A DNA stretch of 49,661 nucleotides, from NCBI GenBank assembly GCA_011525665.1, contig WYAU01000064.1, positions 1-49,661 on the forward strand, given 5' to 3'. Origin of the DNA: Candidatus Brocadia sp. (GTDB lineage Bacteria; Planctomycetota; Brocadiia; Brocadiales; Brocadiaceae). The notes under the pieces were generated by a model that saw only the letters and a program-made list of their open reading frames with translations, was not told the DNA's origin and ran no database searches. This document shows positions 41,371 to 49,478 of this stretch, piece after piece. Position 1 is the first letter of the stretch, and the number at the start of each line of letters is the position of its first letter. A program made the translations under genes and the position numbers.

Positions 41371-42237
41371 TTATCGTATATTTACAATCTCGTTGTGCGT
41401 TTGTTCGCTAACCCTCTGAAAGGCATGCTTGGACCCCATAAAGAAGGTGCCAATAAAAGTAAAAAGCACCAGACAAAAACCGGCAATTGTCAATAAAGCG
41501 ATCCTGGTGCCATGAAATGATGCAACGAGCCGCATATGGAGCAGGGCCGCATAAATGAGCCATGTGGCCAGGCCCAGGACAACTTTATAATCCAGGTACC
41601 ACTGTTCGCCTAAAATATCCTGCGTCCTGACCCAAAACGTACCGAACACAAGTCCAAGCGTAAGTAGTGGAAAGCCAAAAGAGATCGTCTTCCACATAAG
41701 CTTGTCAATCCCTTCCAGGGAAGGCAGCTTGCTAAAAAGCGGACCGAACAGTTTGTGTTTTAGCTGTCTTTGTTGCGTGAGATACATAACGCTCAGGCTA
41801 AAAGATATGGTGAAAGCGGCGTAGCCTATGAATATGGGGATGATGTGCGCTACAAGCCAGAAATTCTGAAGACTGACGGTAATTAACAGATTTCCCCCGT
41901 CAAATGTGAGCGCCCAGATAGAGAGTGCGGTGACAAGAGGCATTAAAAATGTATCTAAAGACGGCAATTTATAAAGATAATCCAGATTGATATACACAAA
42001 AAGAACACACCACAGCAATGATACAAAGGATTCATAGACATTTGTTATAGGGATATTGCCGGATTCAAGGCCGAGAAATACCAGGAACCCGCTGTGAATA
42101 AAAAACCCCATCATCATCGACCACTTGGCTACTTTTTTAGTGAAAAAAATGGGCTTGATAATAGAGCCAATCGACCATACAGAAGAAACAAAATAGAGCA
42201 GTATGGTAATAATAAAAGGAATATGAGTCATAATCAT
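41371..42237 (-). CDS. HemX-like / cytochrome c assembly family membrane protein
   Basis: 288 residues with about eight hydrophobic segments (IPFIITILLYFVSSVWSIG, LVTALSIWALTF, HIIPIFIGYAAFTISFSLSV, LLTLGLVFGTFWV, VLGLATWLIYAALLHMR). It belongs to the CcmC/CcsA/HemX superfamily. The tryptophan-rich WWD haem-binding motif is not intact: the corresponding stretch reads ILGEQWYLDYK, with no WGxxWxWD. That points to HemX, which in Bacillus controls HemA amount, rather than to a haem-delivering CcsA. Its position directly upstream of hemA agrees. A CcsA annotation is still possible. Confidence 0.75.
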   Translation of the reverse strand: MIMTHIPFIITILLYFVSSVWSIGSIIKPIFFTKKVAKWSMMMGFFIHSGFLVFLGLESGNIPITNVYESFVSLLWCVLFVYINLDYLYKLPSLDTFLMPLVTALSIWALTFDGGNLLITVSLQNFWLVAHIIPIFIGYAAFTISFSLSVMYLTQQRQLKHKLFGPLFSKLPSLEGIDKLMWKTISFGFPLLTLGLVFGTFWVRTQDILGEQWYLDYKVVLGLATWLIYAALLHMRLVASFHGTRIALLTIAGFCLVLFTFIGTFFMGSKHAFQRVSEQTHNEIVNIR

Positions 42238-42267
42238 AGGTAAATAAGTGTAAAAGATAAATATTCA

Positions 42268-42411
42268 TTAATCAATCAAATTTTTAAAACGTTGTGTCCC
42301 CGCCAATTGATATATTCCGGATTTTTTTTGGTTGACAAAAACTCCATTGTCCGATAACCTTAACTTTCGTAAGAAAGAGTACAGCGTACGCGAAGTAATT
42401 GTGAAAATCTG
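42268..42411 (-). pseudogene. Possible Crp/Fnr C-terminal remnant
   Basis: A minus-strand frame reads ITSRTLYSFLRKLRLSDNGV then KSGIYQLAGTQRFKNLI. This resembles the recognition helix and C-terminal wing of Crp/Fnr regulators (SRETLSRxLxKLxxxGxI pattern). The rest of the protein is absent: upstream sequence runs into the gap and the DUF1858 gene. It is most likely a decayed fragment, or a chance match. Confidence 0.25.
42309..42360. promoter_or_regulatory. Overlapping divergent promoter candidates
   Basis: Rightward: TTGACA (42332-42337), 17 bases, TAACCT (42355-42360), toward the DUF1858 gene. Leftward: TTGTCA (42338-42333), 18 bases, TATATC (42314-42309), toward the HemX-like gene. The two -35 boxes share the same bases, so the promoters would compete. 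The -35 boxes are good, the -10 boxes only fair. Confidence 0.35.
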
Positions 42412-42501
42412 TTTATGATTTCCATGTGTATTGATATGCTGGGAATGTCTCCTTCCGGGCATTCCTAATTATCTATAAAATTTTAGTAGTGAGGAATTTA
42501 T

Positions 42502-42729
42502 ATGACAGAAGTTAAAAAAATAACAAAAAAGACCAGCATCGGAGAGGTAATCAAACAATACCCGGAAGCTGAGGCCGTCGTAAAAAAATATTTTGGAGCA
42601 GGTTGCTTTACCTGTCCGGGTTCAAAAATGGAAGATATTGCCTTTGGCGCCGCTATGCATAATATTGATCCGGAGGTTATTATTAAGGAGCTGAACGAAG
42701 TTATTGAGAAGAAAAAAGTTAACCAGTAA
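42502..42729 (+). CDS. DUF1858 redox-disulfide domain protein
   Basis: 75 residues. The domain reads TSIGEVIKQYPEAEAVVKKYF then GAGCFTCPGSKMEDIAFGAA. The CxxC pair is the candidate redox disulfide of the family, which is often encoded near hybrid-cluster, NifU-like or sulfur-transfer proteins. The fold is a small helical bundle. GAGGAA precedes the ATG. It is 18 bases from the NFU gene and likely heads the sulfur gene run. It might pass electrons or a persulfide; no biochemical role is established for the family. Confidence 0.85.
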   Translation: MTEVKKITKKTSIGEVIKQYPEAEAVVKKYFGAGCFTCPGSKMEDIAFGAAMHNIDPEVIIKELNEVIEKKKVNQ

Positions 42730-42747
42730 ACAAAAAGGAGAATTCAG

Positions 42748-42966
42748 ATGAAAGAGAAAGTAGAAGAGGCACTGAAACATATCAGACCTGCATTGCAAGC
42801 AGACGGTGGGGATATTGAATTGGTTGATATTCAGGGAGGTGTCGTAAAGGTGCGCTTAAGAGGCGCATGCGGATCTTGTCCAAGTGCACTCATGACGCTA
42901 AAATATGGCGTAGAGGAGCGCCTCAAAGAAGAGATTCCCGAAGTAGAATCAGTCGAACTCGCTTAG
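42748..42966 (+). CDS. NifU-like (NFU domain) iron-sulfur scaffold
   Basis: 72 residues consisting of only the NFU domain. It has LKHIRPALQADGGDIELVDI and then GACGSCPSALMTLKYGVE, whose CxxC binds a 4Fe-4S cluster at a dimer interface and delivers it to client proteins. AAAGGAG lies upstream. The neighbours (a CxxC redox protein and, further on, a cysteine desulfurase) suit a cluster-assembly or sulfur-transfer role. Stand-alone NFU of this size is common in anaerobes. A long palindrome follows the gene. Confidence 0.92.
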   Translation: MKEKVEEALKHIRPALQADGGDIELVDIQGGVVKVRLRGACGSCPSALMTLKYGVEERLKEEIPEVESVELA

Positions 42967-43019
42967 TCATGGTGTTGAATAGTCATAACGTTGGCGTTTC
43001 AGAATTTCAAAATTGCGGT

Positions 43020-43048
43020 TGTAGAGCGAAGAGTCTCTTCGCTCTACA
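43020..43048. repeat. Near-perfect palindrome in the NFU-downstream gap
   Basis: TGTAGAGCGAAGAG and CTCTTCGCTCTACA are exact inverted repeats around a single T, 29 bases in all. No T run follows. It may be a repetitive extragenic palindrome, a transcript-end hairpin or a binding site. Confidence 0.75.
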
Positions 43049-43174
43049 TTGAAAAGTAGCTGAAGGCCTAATTATGGTGGAGTGTGATACTGTTTATTAC
43101 CAGAAAAACATCTGTGATCTCAGTGGTTTTTGGAGGTTAATTTTTAGTCAAATTTCACATCGAGGAGTTTCTGA

Positions 43175-43852
43175 ATGAGTTTAGTATTGGGGCCGATCCA
43201 TCATTGGATGTACGGGAAGATTAAAACGACGGAGGCAAGGGAATCTGCTATTGTTTCTGCATTGAAGGCAAAGTACGGAGCAGAAGCAGATAAAATCCTT
43301 GAGCAGGTTTACAAAAAATACCCGAAATCGAGCGTTAATAAACCCTTAGAAGAACTCTTAGCCAACAAACCTATTCATCAGGGAATTCAAAATCTTATTG
43401 TAGAGGGAGAAACACGTGAAGCCGCCATAATCGCCGCATTCTGCGCTCAGGATATAAATGCCGCAAAGATAGCGGCAGATGCTGCCCGCAAACATGGTAT
43501 TAGTTGCGGAAAAGAGGCAGCCCGGAGCAAAGGGTTATCGGCAGCAGATTGCAACAGTACATCAAAGGCTTTTGAGGTGCTGGGTGATTACCTTTGTGAT
43601 GGCATGCCATGTGACCGGGGTGCACAGGTGGTGGCGGATTCCGAAAAAAGTACATCCTGGGACCACGAAAGTTGCGTTCATGAAGCGTATTGGCGGGATG
43701 CTGGTGCGGACTTTTTAACAATGTGCAATATCATCAATGAGTGGATTGCAGGGTTTGGCGAAGGAATAAATCCTCAGATTGCGTATACAAGAGAAAAGGC
43801 CCTTGCGGCAGGTGATCCTTCGTGCTTGAGTAACTTCAAAATAAAAAATTAG
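43175..43852 (+). CDS. Cysteine-rich protein with internal duplication, possibly thiazoline-hydrolase-like
   Basis: 225 residues, no signal peptide. Residues 6-50 (GPIHHWMYGKIKTTEARESA) and about 66-110 (KPIHQGIQNLIVEGETREAA) are two versions of one helical unit sharing PIH....I...E.RE.AI. Eight cysteines fall in the last two thirds (ISCGKEA, ADCNS, LCDGMPCDRG, ESCVHE, TMCNI, PSCLSN). The tail YTREKALAAGDPSCLSNFKI resembles the end of L-2-amino-thiazoline-4-carboxylate hydrolase-like proteins, from memory and not certain. GAGGAG precedes the ATG. Its stop is one base before thiF, so it is tightly coupled to that gene and to the cysteine desulfurase. Confidence 0.6.
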   Translation: MSLVLGPIHHWMYGKIKTTEARESAIVSALKAKYGAEADKILEQVYKKYPKSSVNKPLEELLANKPIHQGIQNLIVEGETREAAIIAAFCAQDINAAKIAADAARKHGISCGKEAARSKGLSAADCNSTSKAFEVLGDYLCDGMPCDRGAQVVADSEKSTSWDHESCVHEAYWRDAGADFLTMCNIINEWIAGFGEGINPQIAYTREKALAAGDPSCLSNFKIKN

Positions 43853-43853
43853 C

Positions 43854-44879
43854 ATGTCGGAACGTTATGCACGGCAGATTTCATTTTACGGCATAGGCAT
43901 ACAAGGTCAAAAAATACTTATGCAGAAGAATGCCGTGCTTATCGGCTGCGGCGCATTAGGCTGTACCTCTGCCAATCTTCTCGTCCGGAGCGGGCTAAAG
44001 CGCTTAAAAGTTATTGACCGCGATTATATCGAAGAAAGTAACCTGCAACGCCAATCTTTATTTGATGAAGAAGATATCAGCAAGAACCTTCCAAAAGTCG
44101 TTGCCGCTCAAAAGAAACTTCAAAAAGTCAATTCCCATGTTCAGGTTGAATCATTCATCGCAGACCTCAATCCGTCGAATATTGAGACCCTTTTAGAAAG
44201 TGCGGATATTATTATTGATGGAACCGATAACTTTGAAACCCGGTTCCTGGTTAATGATTATTGCGTAAAAAAAGGGATACCATGGATTTACGGGGCCTGT
44301 ATCGGAAGTGTGGGTTTGACCATGAACATTGTCCCATCAAAAACCCCCTGCCTGCGATGCGTACTCGAAAACATCCCGCCTTTTGGCACCATCGAAACAT
44401 GTGATACGGAGGGAATTATTGCGCCCATTGCCAGCATGATTGCCTCCATTCAGGTAGCAGAAGCGTTAAAAATCTTAACGGGTAATTTCGAGACTTTGAA
44501 TAAAGGTCTTTTAAAGATCGACCTCTGGCGCAATGAAATAAAAAGGCTGCATGTAGAAGATATCAAGGAAAAGTCCGATTGTATAACGTGCAAGCAACAC
44601 AGGTATGAATTCCTGTCGAAAAAGACGTATTCGATGATAACCACCCTGTGTGCCAGAAACGCCGTACAGATTTTACACCCTAACGGGTCAAAACTCGACT
44701 TAAAGAGGCTTGCAGTACGGCTGGAAAAAGCAGGATATGTGTCTTTTAATAGCTTTTTGTTACGACTGAAGATAGACAGGTACGAGTTAACAGTTTTTCC
44801 AGATGGTCGGTCAATTATTTCAGGCACAACCGATGCCTCTGTAGCCAAGGGGCTTTATGCAAAATATATAGGGATGTAA
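43854..44879 (+). CDS. thiF: ThiF-type E1-like adenylyltransferase
   Basis: 341 residues. The start RYARQISFYGIGIQGQK and the nucleotide site AVLIGCGALGCTSANLLVRSG, SNLQRQSLF and DGTDNFETRFLVNDYC match ThiF/MoeB. The conserved cysteine is C183 in ETCDTEGIIAPI. Zinc is bound by CLRC and CITC. A C-terminal extension of about 90 residues ending FPDGRSIISGTTDASVAKGL is typical of ThiF for thiazole synthesis in Gram-positives and Planctomycetota. It would adenylate ThiS or another sulfur carrier, yet no carrier gene is nearby. It is a second E1-like gene besides the one at 31568. Confidence 0.88.
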   Translation: MSERYARQISFYGIGIQGQKILMQKNAVLIGCGALGCTSANLLVRSGLKRLKVIDRDYIEESNLQRQSLFDEEDISKNLPKVVAAQKKLQKVNSHVQVESFIADLNPSNIETLLESADIIIDGTDNFETRFLVNDYCVKKGIPWIYGACIGSVGLTMNIVPSKTPCLRCVLENIPPFGTIETCDTEGIIAPIASMIASIQVAEALKILTGNFETLNKGLLKIDLWRNEIKRLHVEDIKEKSDCITCKQHRYEFLSKKTYSMITTLCARNAVQILHPNGSKLDLKRLAVRLEKAGYVSFNSFLLRLKIDRYELTVFPDGRSIISGTTDASVAKGLYAKYIGM

Positions 44880-44880
44880 T

Positions 44881-46029
44881 ATGATCTATTTAGATAACGC
44901 TGCAACGACATTTCCAAAACCAGAGATTGTATACAAAACCATGGATAATTTTTACCGGACACTGGGTGCCAATCCCGGACGCTCCGGTCACCGGATGGCG
45001 GTGGCAGCAGAAAAGGAAGTTGAAGATACCCGCACTGTTGTTGCACGATTATTTGGTATCAAGGATTCTAAGAGGCTTATTCTTACGTTTAATGCCACCG
45101 ATGCGATTAATATGGGGATTAAAGGACTCCTCAAATCAGGCGACCATGCCATCACGACCTTTCTCGAACATAATGCGGTATCCCGTGCCCTCAATGGGCT
45201 CGAAAAAAGAAATATAATTACCGTTACCAAGGTAAGAAATTCTCCAGATGGTCTTATTAATCCGGATGATATCAAAAATGCCATTACATCAAAAACGCGA
45301 TTGATTGTCATCTCTCATGCTCCTAACGTCCTTGGTACCATCCAACCAATCCGGAAGATTGGCAGGATCGCAAGGGAACATAATATTATTTTTATGGTCG
45401 ATGCCGCTCAAACGGCAGGGGTATGTGAAATTAACGTCGATGAGGACTATGTCGACATGCTTGCCTTCACAGGACACAAAGGCCCATTAGGACCAACTGG
45501 AACGGGGGGGCTCTATGTGGAAGAACGTTTGACTTTAGAACCGTGGCGGGAAGGAGGCACGGGTTTTGAGCCTGCATCGCTATCCCAGCCGGAAGAATTG
45601 CCCTTCAAACTGGAAAGCGGCACTCCCAATACCGTTGGTATTGCTGGTCTTCGGGCGGGAATTGAATACGTTTTATCAAAAGGGATCGGTACAATCAGGG
45701 CGCACGAACAACGCCTGACGAATAAAATTATTCAGGCGCTAAAAGATGATCAGCGCTTTATTTTATATGGCACAACGGACATATCCCAAAAGGTAGGTAT
45801 CCTGTCGATAAATGTGAAAGGGTTTAAAGCTGCAGAGGTCGGTGCCATTCTCGATCAATCCTTCGATATTGCGGTACGTCCCGGTCTTCACTGTGCTCCT
45901 TTTGCACATCAAATGATCGGGACATTTCCCGATGGCACCGTAAGGATCAGTCCGGGACTATTTAACACAGAAGAGGACGTAGACCTGTTTATAAGGGCGC
46001 TGGTTAAGATCGCAAACGAAAGAATATAA
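44881..46029 (+). CDS. Cysteine desulfurase family protein (class V aminotransferase)
   Basis: 382 residues. A PLP enzyme expected to take sulfur from cysteine. It starts MIYLDNAATTFPKPE. The PLP lysine is K200 in FTGHKGPLGPTGTGGLYV. The sulfur-carrying cysteine is C338 in RPGLHCAPFAHQ. VDAAQTAGV supplies the PLP-pyridine aspartate. This is the subgroup often labelled cysteine desulfurase family rather than IscS or NifS proper. It starts one base after the thiF stop. Together with ThiF and the NFU protein it forms a sulfur-mobilising set. Confidence 0.9.
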   Translation: MIYLDNAATTFPKPEIVYKTMDNFYRTLGANPGRSGHRMAVAAEKEVEDTRTVVARLFGIKDSKRLILTFNATDAINMGIKGLLKSGDHAITTFLEHNAVSRALNGLEKRNIITVTKVRNSPDGLINPDDIKNAITSKTRLIVISHAPNVLGTIQPIRKIGRIAREHNIIFMVDAAQTAGVCEINVDEDYVDMLAFTGHKGPLGPTGTGGLYVEERLTLEPWREGGTGFEPASLSQPEELPFKLESGTPNTVGIAGLRAGIEYVLSKGIGTIRAHEQRLTNKIIQALKDDQRFILYGTTDISQKVGILSINVKGFKAAEVGAILDQSFDIAVRPGLHCAPFAHQMIGTFPDGTVRISPGLFNTEEDVDLFIRALVKIANERI

Positions 46030-46151
46030 TTTGTTAACCCCCCCGGCCTTCTGAGTCCTTGCAATGATATCAATATTTTATCTGAACGACTTAAAATAAT
46101 CCTCTTGAGCAAACTCGGAGGGGGGGATCTGTGCTTGTTAATGACAGTAGG

Positions 46152-46177
46152 AAGTGGTTAAACAGCCACTTTTCTTA
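46152..46177 (+). terminator. Weak terminator-like hairpin after the cysteine desulfurase
   Basis: AAGTGG (46152-46157) and CCACTT (46166-46171) form a 6-bp stem with an 8-base loop, followed by TTCTT. It lies about 120 bases after the stop and 115 before dnaJ. Further left, C7 (46038-46044) and G7 (46120-46126) could also pair at long range. Confidence 0.35.
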
Positions 46178-46291
46178 CATTCCTGCCCTTATGGGAAAGT
46201 AATTCAGGTTCCGTTCTTACGTTTGATTCTTAGTGTCTAAATAGTACCTTTTTTATTGAATAAAGCTATAAATGAACGTAAGATATGGGGC

Positions 46292-47401
46292 ATGTCAGAC
46301 AAAAAAGATTATTATGCGCTATTGGGGGTGGACAGGACTGCTTCAAAAGAAGAAATTAAGGCGGCTTACCGCGCATTAGCGAAAAAATTCCATCCTGATC
46401 TTAATAAAGACAATCCTAAGCTGGCTGAAGAAAAGTTCAGGGAAATATCTGAGGCATATGAAGTGCTGATTGATGACGATAAGAGGGCCAGATACGATCA
46501 GTATGGGCATGCAGGGGTAGCTTCAGATTTCAGCAAAGAAGGGTTTACGTGGCGGGATTTTAGCCATGTCAGCGATTTGGAAGACATTTTCGGCCATGAT
46601 ATCTTTTCCGATTTTTTTGGCCGTGGCAGTATCTTCAGCGATTTTTTCGGCGCACGCAGATGGGGTTTTACACAACCTGAAGTACCGGTCAAGCGAGTCC
46701 AGGTTGAAATTACCTTAGAACAAGCCTATAAAGGTGTTAGCACAGAGGTGGCTATACCTCATATGGAAAAATGCACTGATTGCGGTGGATCGGGCGCTGC
46801 AAAAGGTACGGTTCCCAGGACTTGCACGAATTGTAACGGCAGGGGGGAAGTGCAACAGGAGCAACTGCAGGGGTTCGGCAGGATTATCAAAATCGGTGCA
46901 TGTCCTGTTTGTAAAGGCAGGGGAAAAATCATTGAACATTCGTGCCAGAGCTGCCACGGAAGTGGCGAGGTACAAAAACTGGATAAGATCAACGTTAAGA
47001 TACCGCCGGGGGTGGATAATGGGACAACCTTAAGGGTGACCGCCGATAAGGCCGCAGGGAGATGGAAGGAAGATATCTACGTAATTGTCTCCGTGCAACC
47101 ACACCCCATTTTTCACAGGCAAGGAAGCGATATTTATATGGAAACAACCATTTCTTTACCAGAGGCAGCGCTGGGTTCAAAGATTGAAGTACCCACATTG
47201 GATGGAAATGCGGTGATGAAGATTCCGCCGGGGACACAGACTGACACCCTCTTCCGATTGAGAGGAAGTGGTATGCCCTATTTAAAGGGCCGTGGATTCG
47301 GCGATCAATATGTGCGCGTGATCGTAAGTACCCCTAAGAACTTAACGAAAAGACAAAGGGAGCTACTGGAAGAATTTCGGGCGATCGAAACAAAAAAATA
47401 G
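46292..47401 (+). CDS. dnaJ: Chaperone DnaJ (type I Hsp40)
   Basis: 369 residues. J domain [20 protein letters not shown] with HPD in [12 protein letters not shown] short phenylalanine-rich linker replaces a long Gly/Phe region ([17 protein letters not shown]). Four zinc repeats follow: [24 protein letters not shown] and CQSCHGSG. The client-binding C-terminus has [15 protein letters not shown] and [18 protein letters not shown] start at 46292, since the frame from the TTG at 46256 only adds 12 residues before the J domain. DnaK and GrpE are not in the window. Confidence 0.94.
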   Translation: MSDKKDYYALLGVDRTASKEEIKAAYRALAKKFHPDLNKDNPKLAEEKFREISEAYEVLIDDDKRARYDQYGHAGVASDFSKEGFTWRDFSHVSDLEDIFGHDIFSDFFGRGSIFSDFFGARRWGFTQPEVPVKRVQVEITLEQAYKGVSTEVAIPHMEKCTDCGGSGAAKGTVPRTCTNCNGRGEVQQEQLQGFGRIIKIGACPVCKGRGKIIEHSCQSCHGSGEVQKLDKINVKIPPGVDNGTTLRVTADKAAGRWKEDIYVIVSVQPHPIFHRQGSDIYMETTISLPEAALGSKIEVPTLDGNAVMKIPPGTQTDTLFRLRGSGMPYLKGRGFGDQYVRVIVSTPKNLTKRQRELLEEFRAIETKK

Positions 47402-47413
47402 TAAGGGGAATAC

Positions 47414-47950
47414 ATGAAAAACCGGGATTTTTTAACAGTTCTCAACAAAGGTTTTGTCAATGCAGGGCGCTATTTTGTAGCAGTGGCCTCAATTCTTACC
47501 ATTTTGGCCTCTGGTTTTTTAATCTTTTCCGGGGTTTGGGAGTTTGTAAATGGTATTCCGGACATCTTAAATTTTTTGTTTAATCATGGCGAACATCGTG
47601 TAGAACTCTCTGTGCACTTTATTTCTGCCATCGATCTGTTTATGGTTGCCGTGGTGATGTTTGTCATGGGTATAGGACTCTTTGAATTGTTTGTAGATAA
47701 AGACCAGTCTATAAGCTATCCGCACTGGTTGAAAATACATGATCTCACTGATTTAAAAGAAAAATTGATTGCAGCAGTTGTTGTGGTCATTGTTATCACT
47801 TTTTTAAAGCATATTGTAATATGGGAACAACCCTTAGAAACCTTATATTTTGGCGGTTCCATAGCTATCGTTATCATGGCAATAACCCTTTTTTCGAAGT
47901 TGGTGGTAGGAGATGAATCACGAAAGAAGAAAGAAGAGACAAAAGAATAA
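47414..47950 (+). CDS. UPF0114 (YqhA) family membrane protein, copy 1
   Basis: 178 residues with four hydrophobic segments: YFVAVASILTILASGFLIFSG, LFMVAVVMFVMGIGLFELFV, LIAAVVVVIVITFLKHIVI and GGSIAIVIMAITLFSKLVV. The stretch WLKIHDLTDLKEKL between them is typical of UPF0114/YqhA, a family of unknown function. AAGGGG lies upstream of the ATG and the gap to dnaJ is 12 bases, so it may share the dnaJ transcript. It has a close paralogue just downstream. Confidence 0.85.
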   Translation: MKNRDFLTVLNKGFVNAGRYFVAVASILTILASGFLIFSGVWEFVNGIPDILNFLFNHGEHRVELSVHFISAIDLFMVAVVMFVMGIGLFELFVDKDQSISYPHWLKIHDLTDLKEKLIAAVVVVIVITFLKHIVIWEQPLETLYFGGSIAIVIMAITLFSKLVVGDESRKKKEETKE

Positions 47951-48160
47951 ATGCAAAAAACTTTTGAATAATTGAAACGATATGTGGAATTACAAAAATA
48001 GGGAACCAGAGAAGCAACATACGCGTTATAAAAAATGAAAATCCTGTGTATCATGTATCTTGTGTTCGTTACCTTATGGTAAGAACGTTATGCTTTATTG
48101 CTGAGTTTTTAACAATACTAAATGGTCAGTATCGCTGGAGTTAGTAGGAGGTGGAGCTAC

Positions 48161-48700
48161 ATGATTAATATTGGTTTTATGGGAAGTATAAATAATTATT
48201 TTATAAATTTAGGACGCTATTTTGTTGCGGCAGCATCTGTTGTTACGATTTTTGCTTCTGGTTTTTTGATCTTTGCAGGGATCTGGAAACTGTTTAACGG
48301 GTTACCCGAAATAGTTAACTTGTTATTTCTTCAGAAGGAATTTGAGGTGGAACTTCCCGTTCTTTTTATTTCTGCCATAGACTCATTTATGGTGGCAGTG
48401 GTAATGTTTGTTCTCGGAATAGGACTTTACAAATTATTCGTCGATGAAAATTTATCCTCGAATAATCTAAAATGGTTTGAAATATACGACCTGTATGATT
48501 TAAAAGAAAAGCTGATTGCCACTTCTGTAGTGGTGCTCCTGATTACCTTCGTGAAAAAAATCGTAACCTGGAAAAATCCTGTGGAAACCATGTATTTTGG
48601 CGGTTCCATAGCTGTCGTTATTATGGCAATCACACTCTTTTCGAAGTTTGTGGTAGTCCATGAGATACAAAAGAAAAAAGATGAAAAGAAAAAAGAATGA
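48161..48700 (+). CDS. UPF0114 (YqhA) family membrane protein, copy 2
   Basis: 179 residues, with over half of positions identical by eye to the gene at 47414. Shared blocks: GRYFVA.AS, ASGFLIF.G, FISAID.FMVAVVMFV, DLKEKLIA and YFGGSIA.VIMAITLFSK. I start at the ATG at 48161, preceded by AGGAGGTGGAG; the frame from 48122 lacks such a site and adds 13 residues. A 210-base gap without an obvious gene separates the copies. Retention of both suggests that they form a hetero-oligomer or serve different conditions; neither has a known role. Confidence 0.84.
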   Translation: MINIGFMGSINNYFINLGRYFVAAASVVTIFASGFLIFAGIWKLFNGLPEIVNLLFLQKEFEVELPVLFISAIDSFMVAVVMFVLGIGLYKLFVDENLSSNNLKWFEIYDLYDLKEKLIATSVVVLLITFVKKIVTWKNPVETMYFGGSIAVVIMAITLFSKFVVVHEIQKKKDEKKKE

Positions 48701-49478
48701 ATTACATTCACATGACCTTGGCCATCTCTCAGATAAAGATTTGCTGTTTCTTATTGAAAACTATGTAACGAAGAGGCAAGACTATGAGCATATAGCAAAT
48801 CTCATTAAGGGGGATGCAGATATTGTCTCACAGATGGTTGATAGTGACCGTGTTTTTGATAAGGTGATGCATGAAGGGAATATAATCCTTCATGCATCAC
48901 CTTATTTTTTATTTACCTTATTGCTAAGAAGGGTATTTAAGCTGAAGAAAGATGACGCAGACTTTATCGATGATGTCGTAGAAGAATTGAACAGTACTGA
49001 ACGTCCGTATCCCTGGAACAGGAATAAAGTCCTGAAATTGTTAAATAGCACCAATGTATCAAATTATCTTGCAAACATGCTTGCCACGTTTGTACAAACG
49101 TCCAGACTATACGGGATGGAAAAGGACGATGAAAAGCAATACCGCTATATTATCGACATGATTGAAGAGATTCAGCGTTCCGACAGTGCCCGGAGATTTT
49201 ATATTTACTGTCATATTGGTAACTATACATTGTTTTTTACGGGCATGTTCCCTGAATACATCGAACATAAATTTAAGTATAAAAAGACCCTCATAGACAA
49301 TCGTTATTATGTAGACTTTGGAAAAACTTATTTCGGTCTGGCTTCTGAACACGATATGGCAAGGCGGCATGAATTAGACGATACCCTGCATTCCCTGTCA
49401 GAAGGGTTTGAGATTATCACGAAATTACTTCAATACATGCGGAAGGAATACCTTGTGTTTTATAATCTGAAAGTATAA
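48660..49478 (+). CDS. Conserved-looking hypothetical protein with an embedded hairpin
   Basis: 272 residues, mostly helical, no signal peptide, basic start (KRKKMKRKKNE). Blocks such as YVTKRQDYEHIANLIKGD, RRFYIYCHIGNYTLFFTGMF and RYYVDFGKTYFGLASEHDMA look like a conserved soluble protein of unknown function; I do not recognise the family. It overlaps the UPF0114 gene by 41 bases if the ATG at 48660 is used, or 20 if 48681 is. Neither has a good Shine-Dalgarno. Bases 48859-48905 form a perfect hairpin within the coding region (see findings). Its frame is open throughout. Confidence 0.7.
   Translation: MRYKRKKMKRKKNELHSHDLGHLSDKDLLFLIENYVTKRQDYEHIANLIKGDADIVSQMVDSDRVFDKVMHEGNIILHASPYFLFTLLLRRVFKLKKDDADFIDDVVEELNSTERPYPWNRNKVLKLLNSTNVSNYLANMLATFVQTSRLYGMEKDDEKQYRYIIDMIEEIQRSDSARRFYIYCHIGNYTLFFTGMFPEYIEHKFKYKKTLIDNRYYVDFGKTYFGLASEHDMARRHELDDTLHSLSEGFEIITKLLQYMRKEYLVFYNLKV
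48859..48911 (+). repeat. Perfect 19-bp hairpin plus T run inside the coding sequence
   Basis: ATAAGGTGATGCATGAAGG (48859-48877) and its exact reverse complement (48887-48905) flank a nine-base loop, with six T immediately after (48905-48910). In RNA this would look like an intrinsic terminator on the plus strand. Confidence 0.9.

Noticed and set aside
46030-46140. Mobile-element ends suggested by C7 and G7 flanking about 75 bases
   Set aside because: Beyond the homopolymers the arms do not pair well, there is no target duplication and no transposase.
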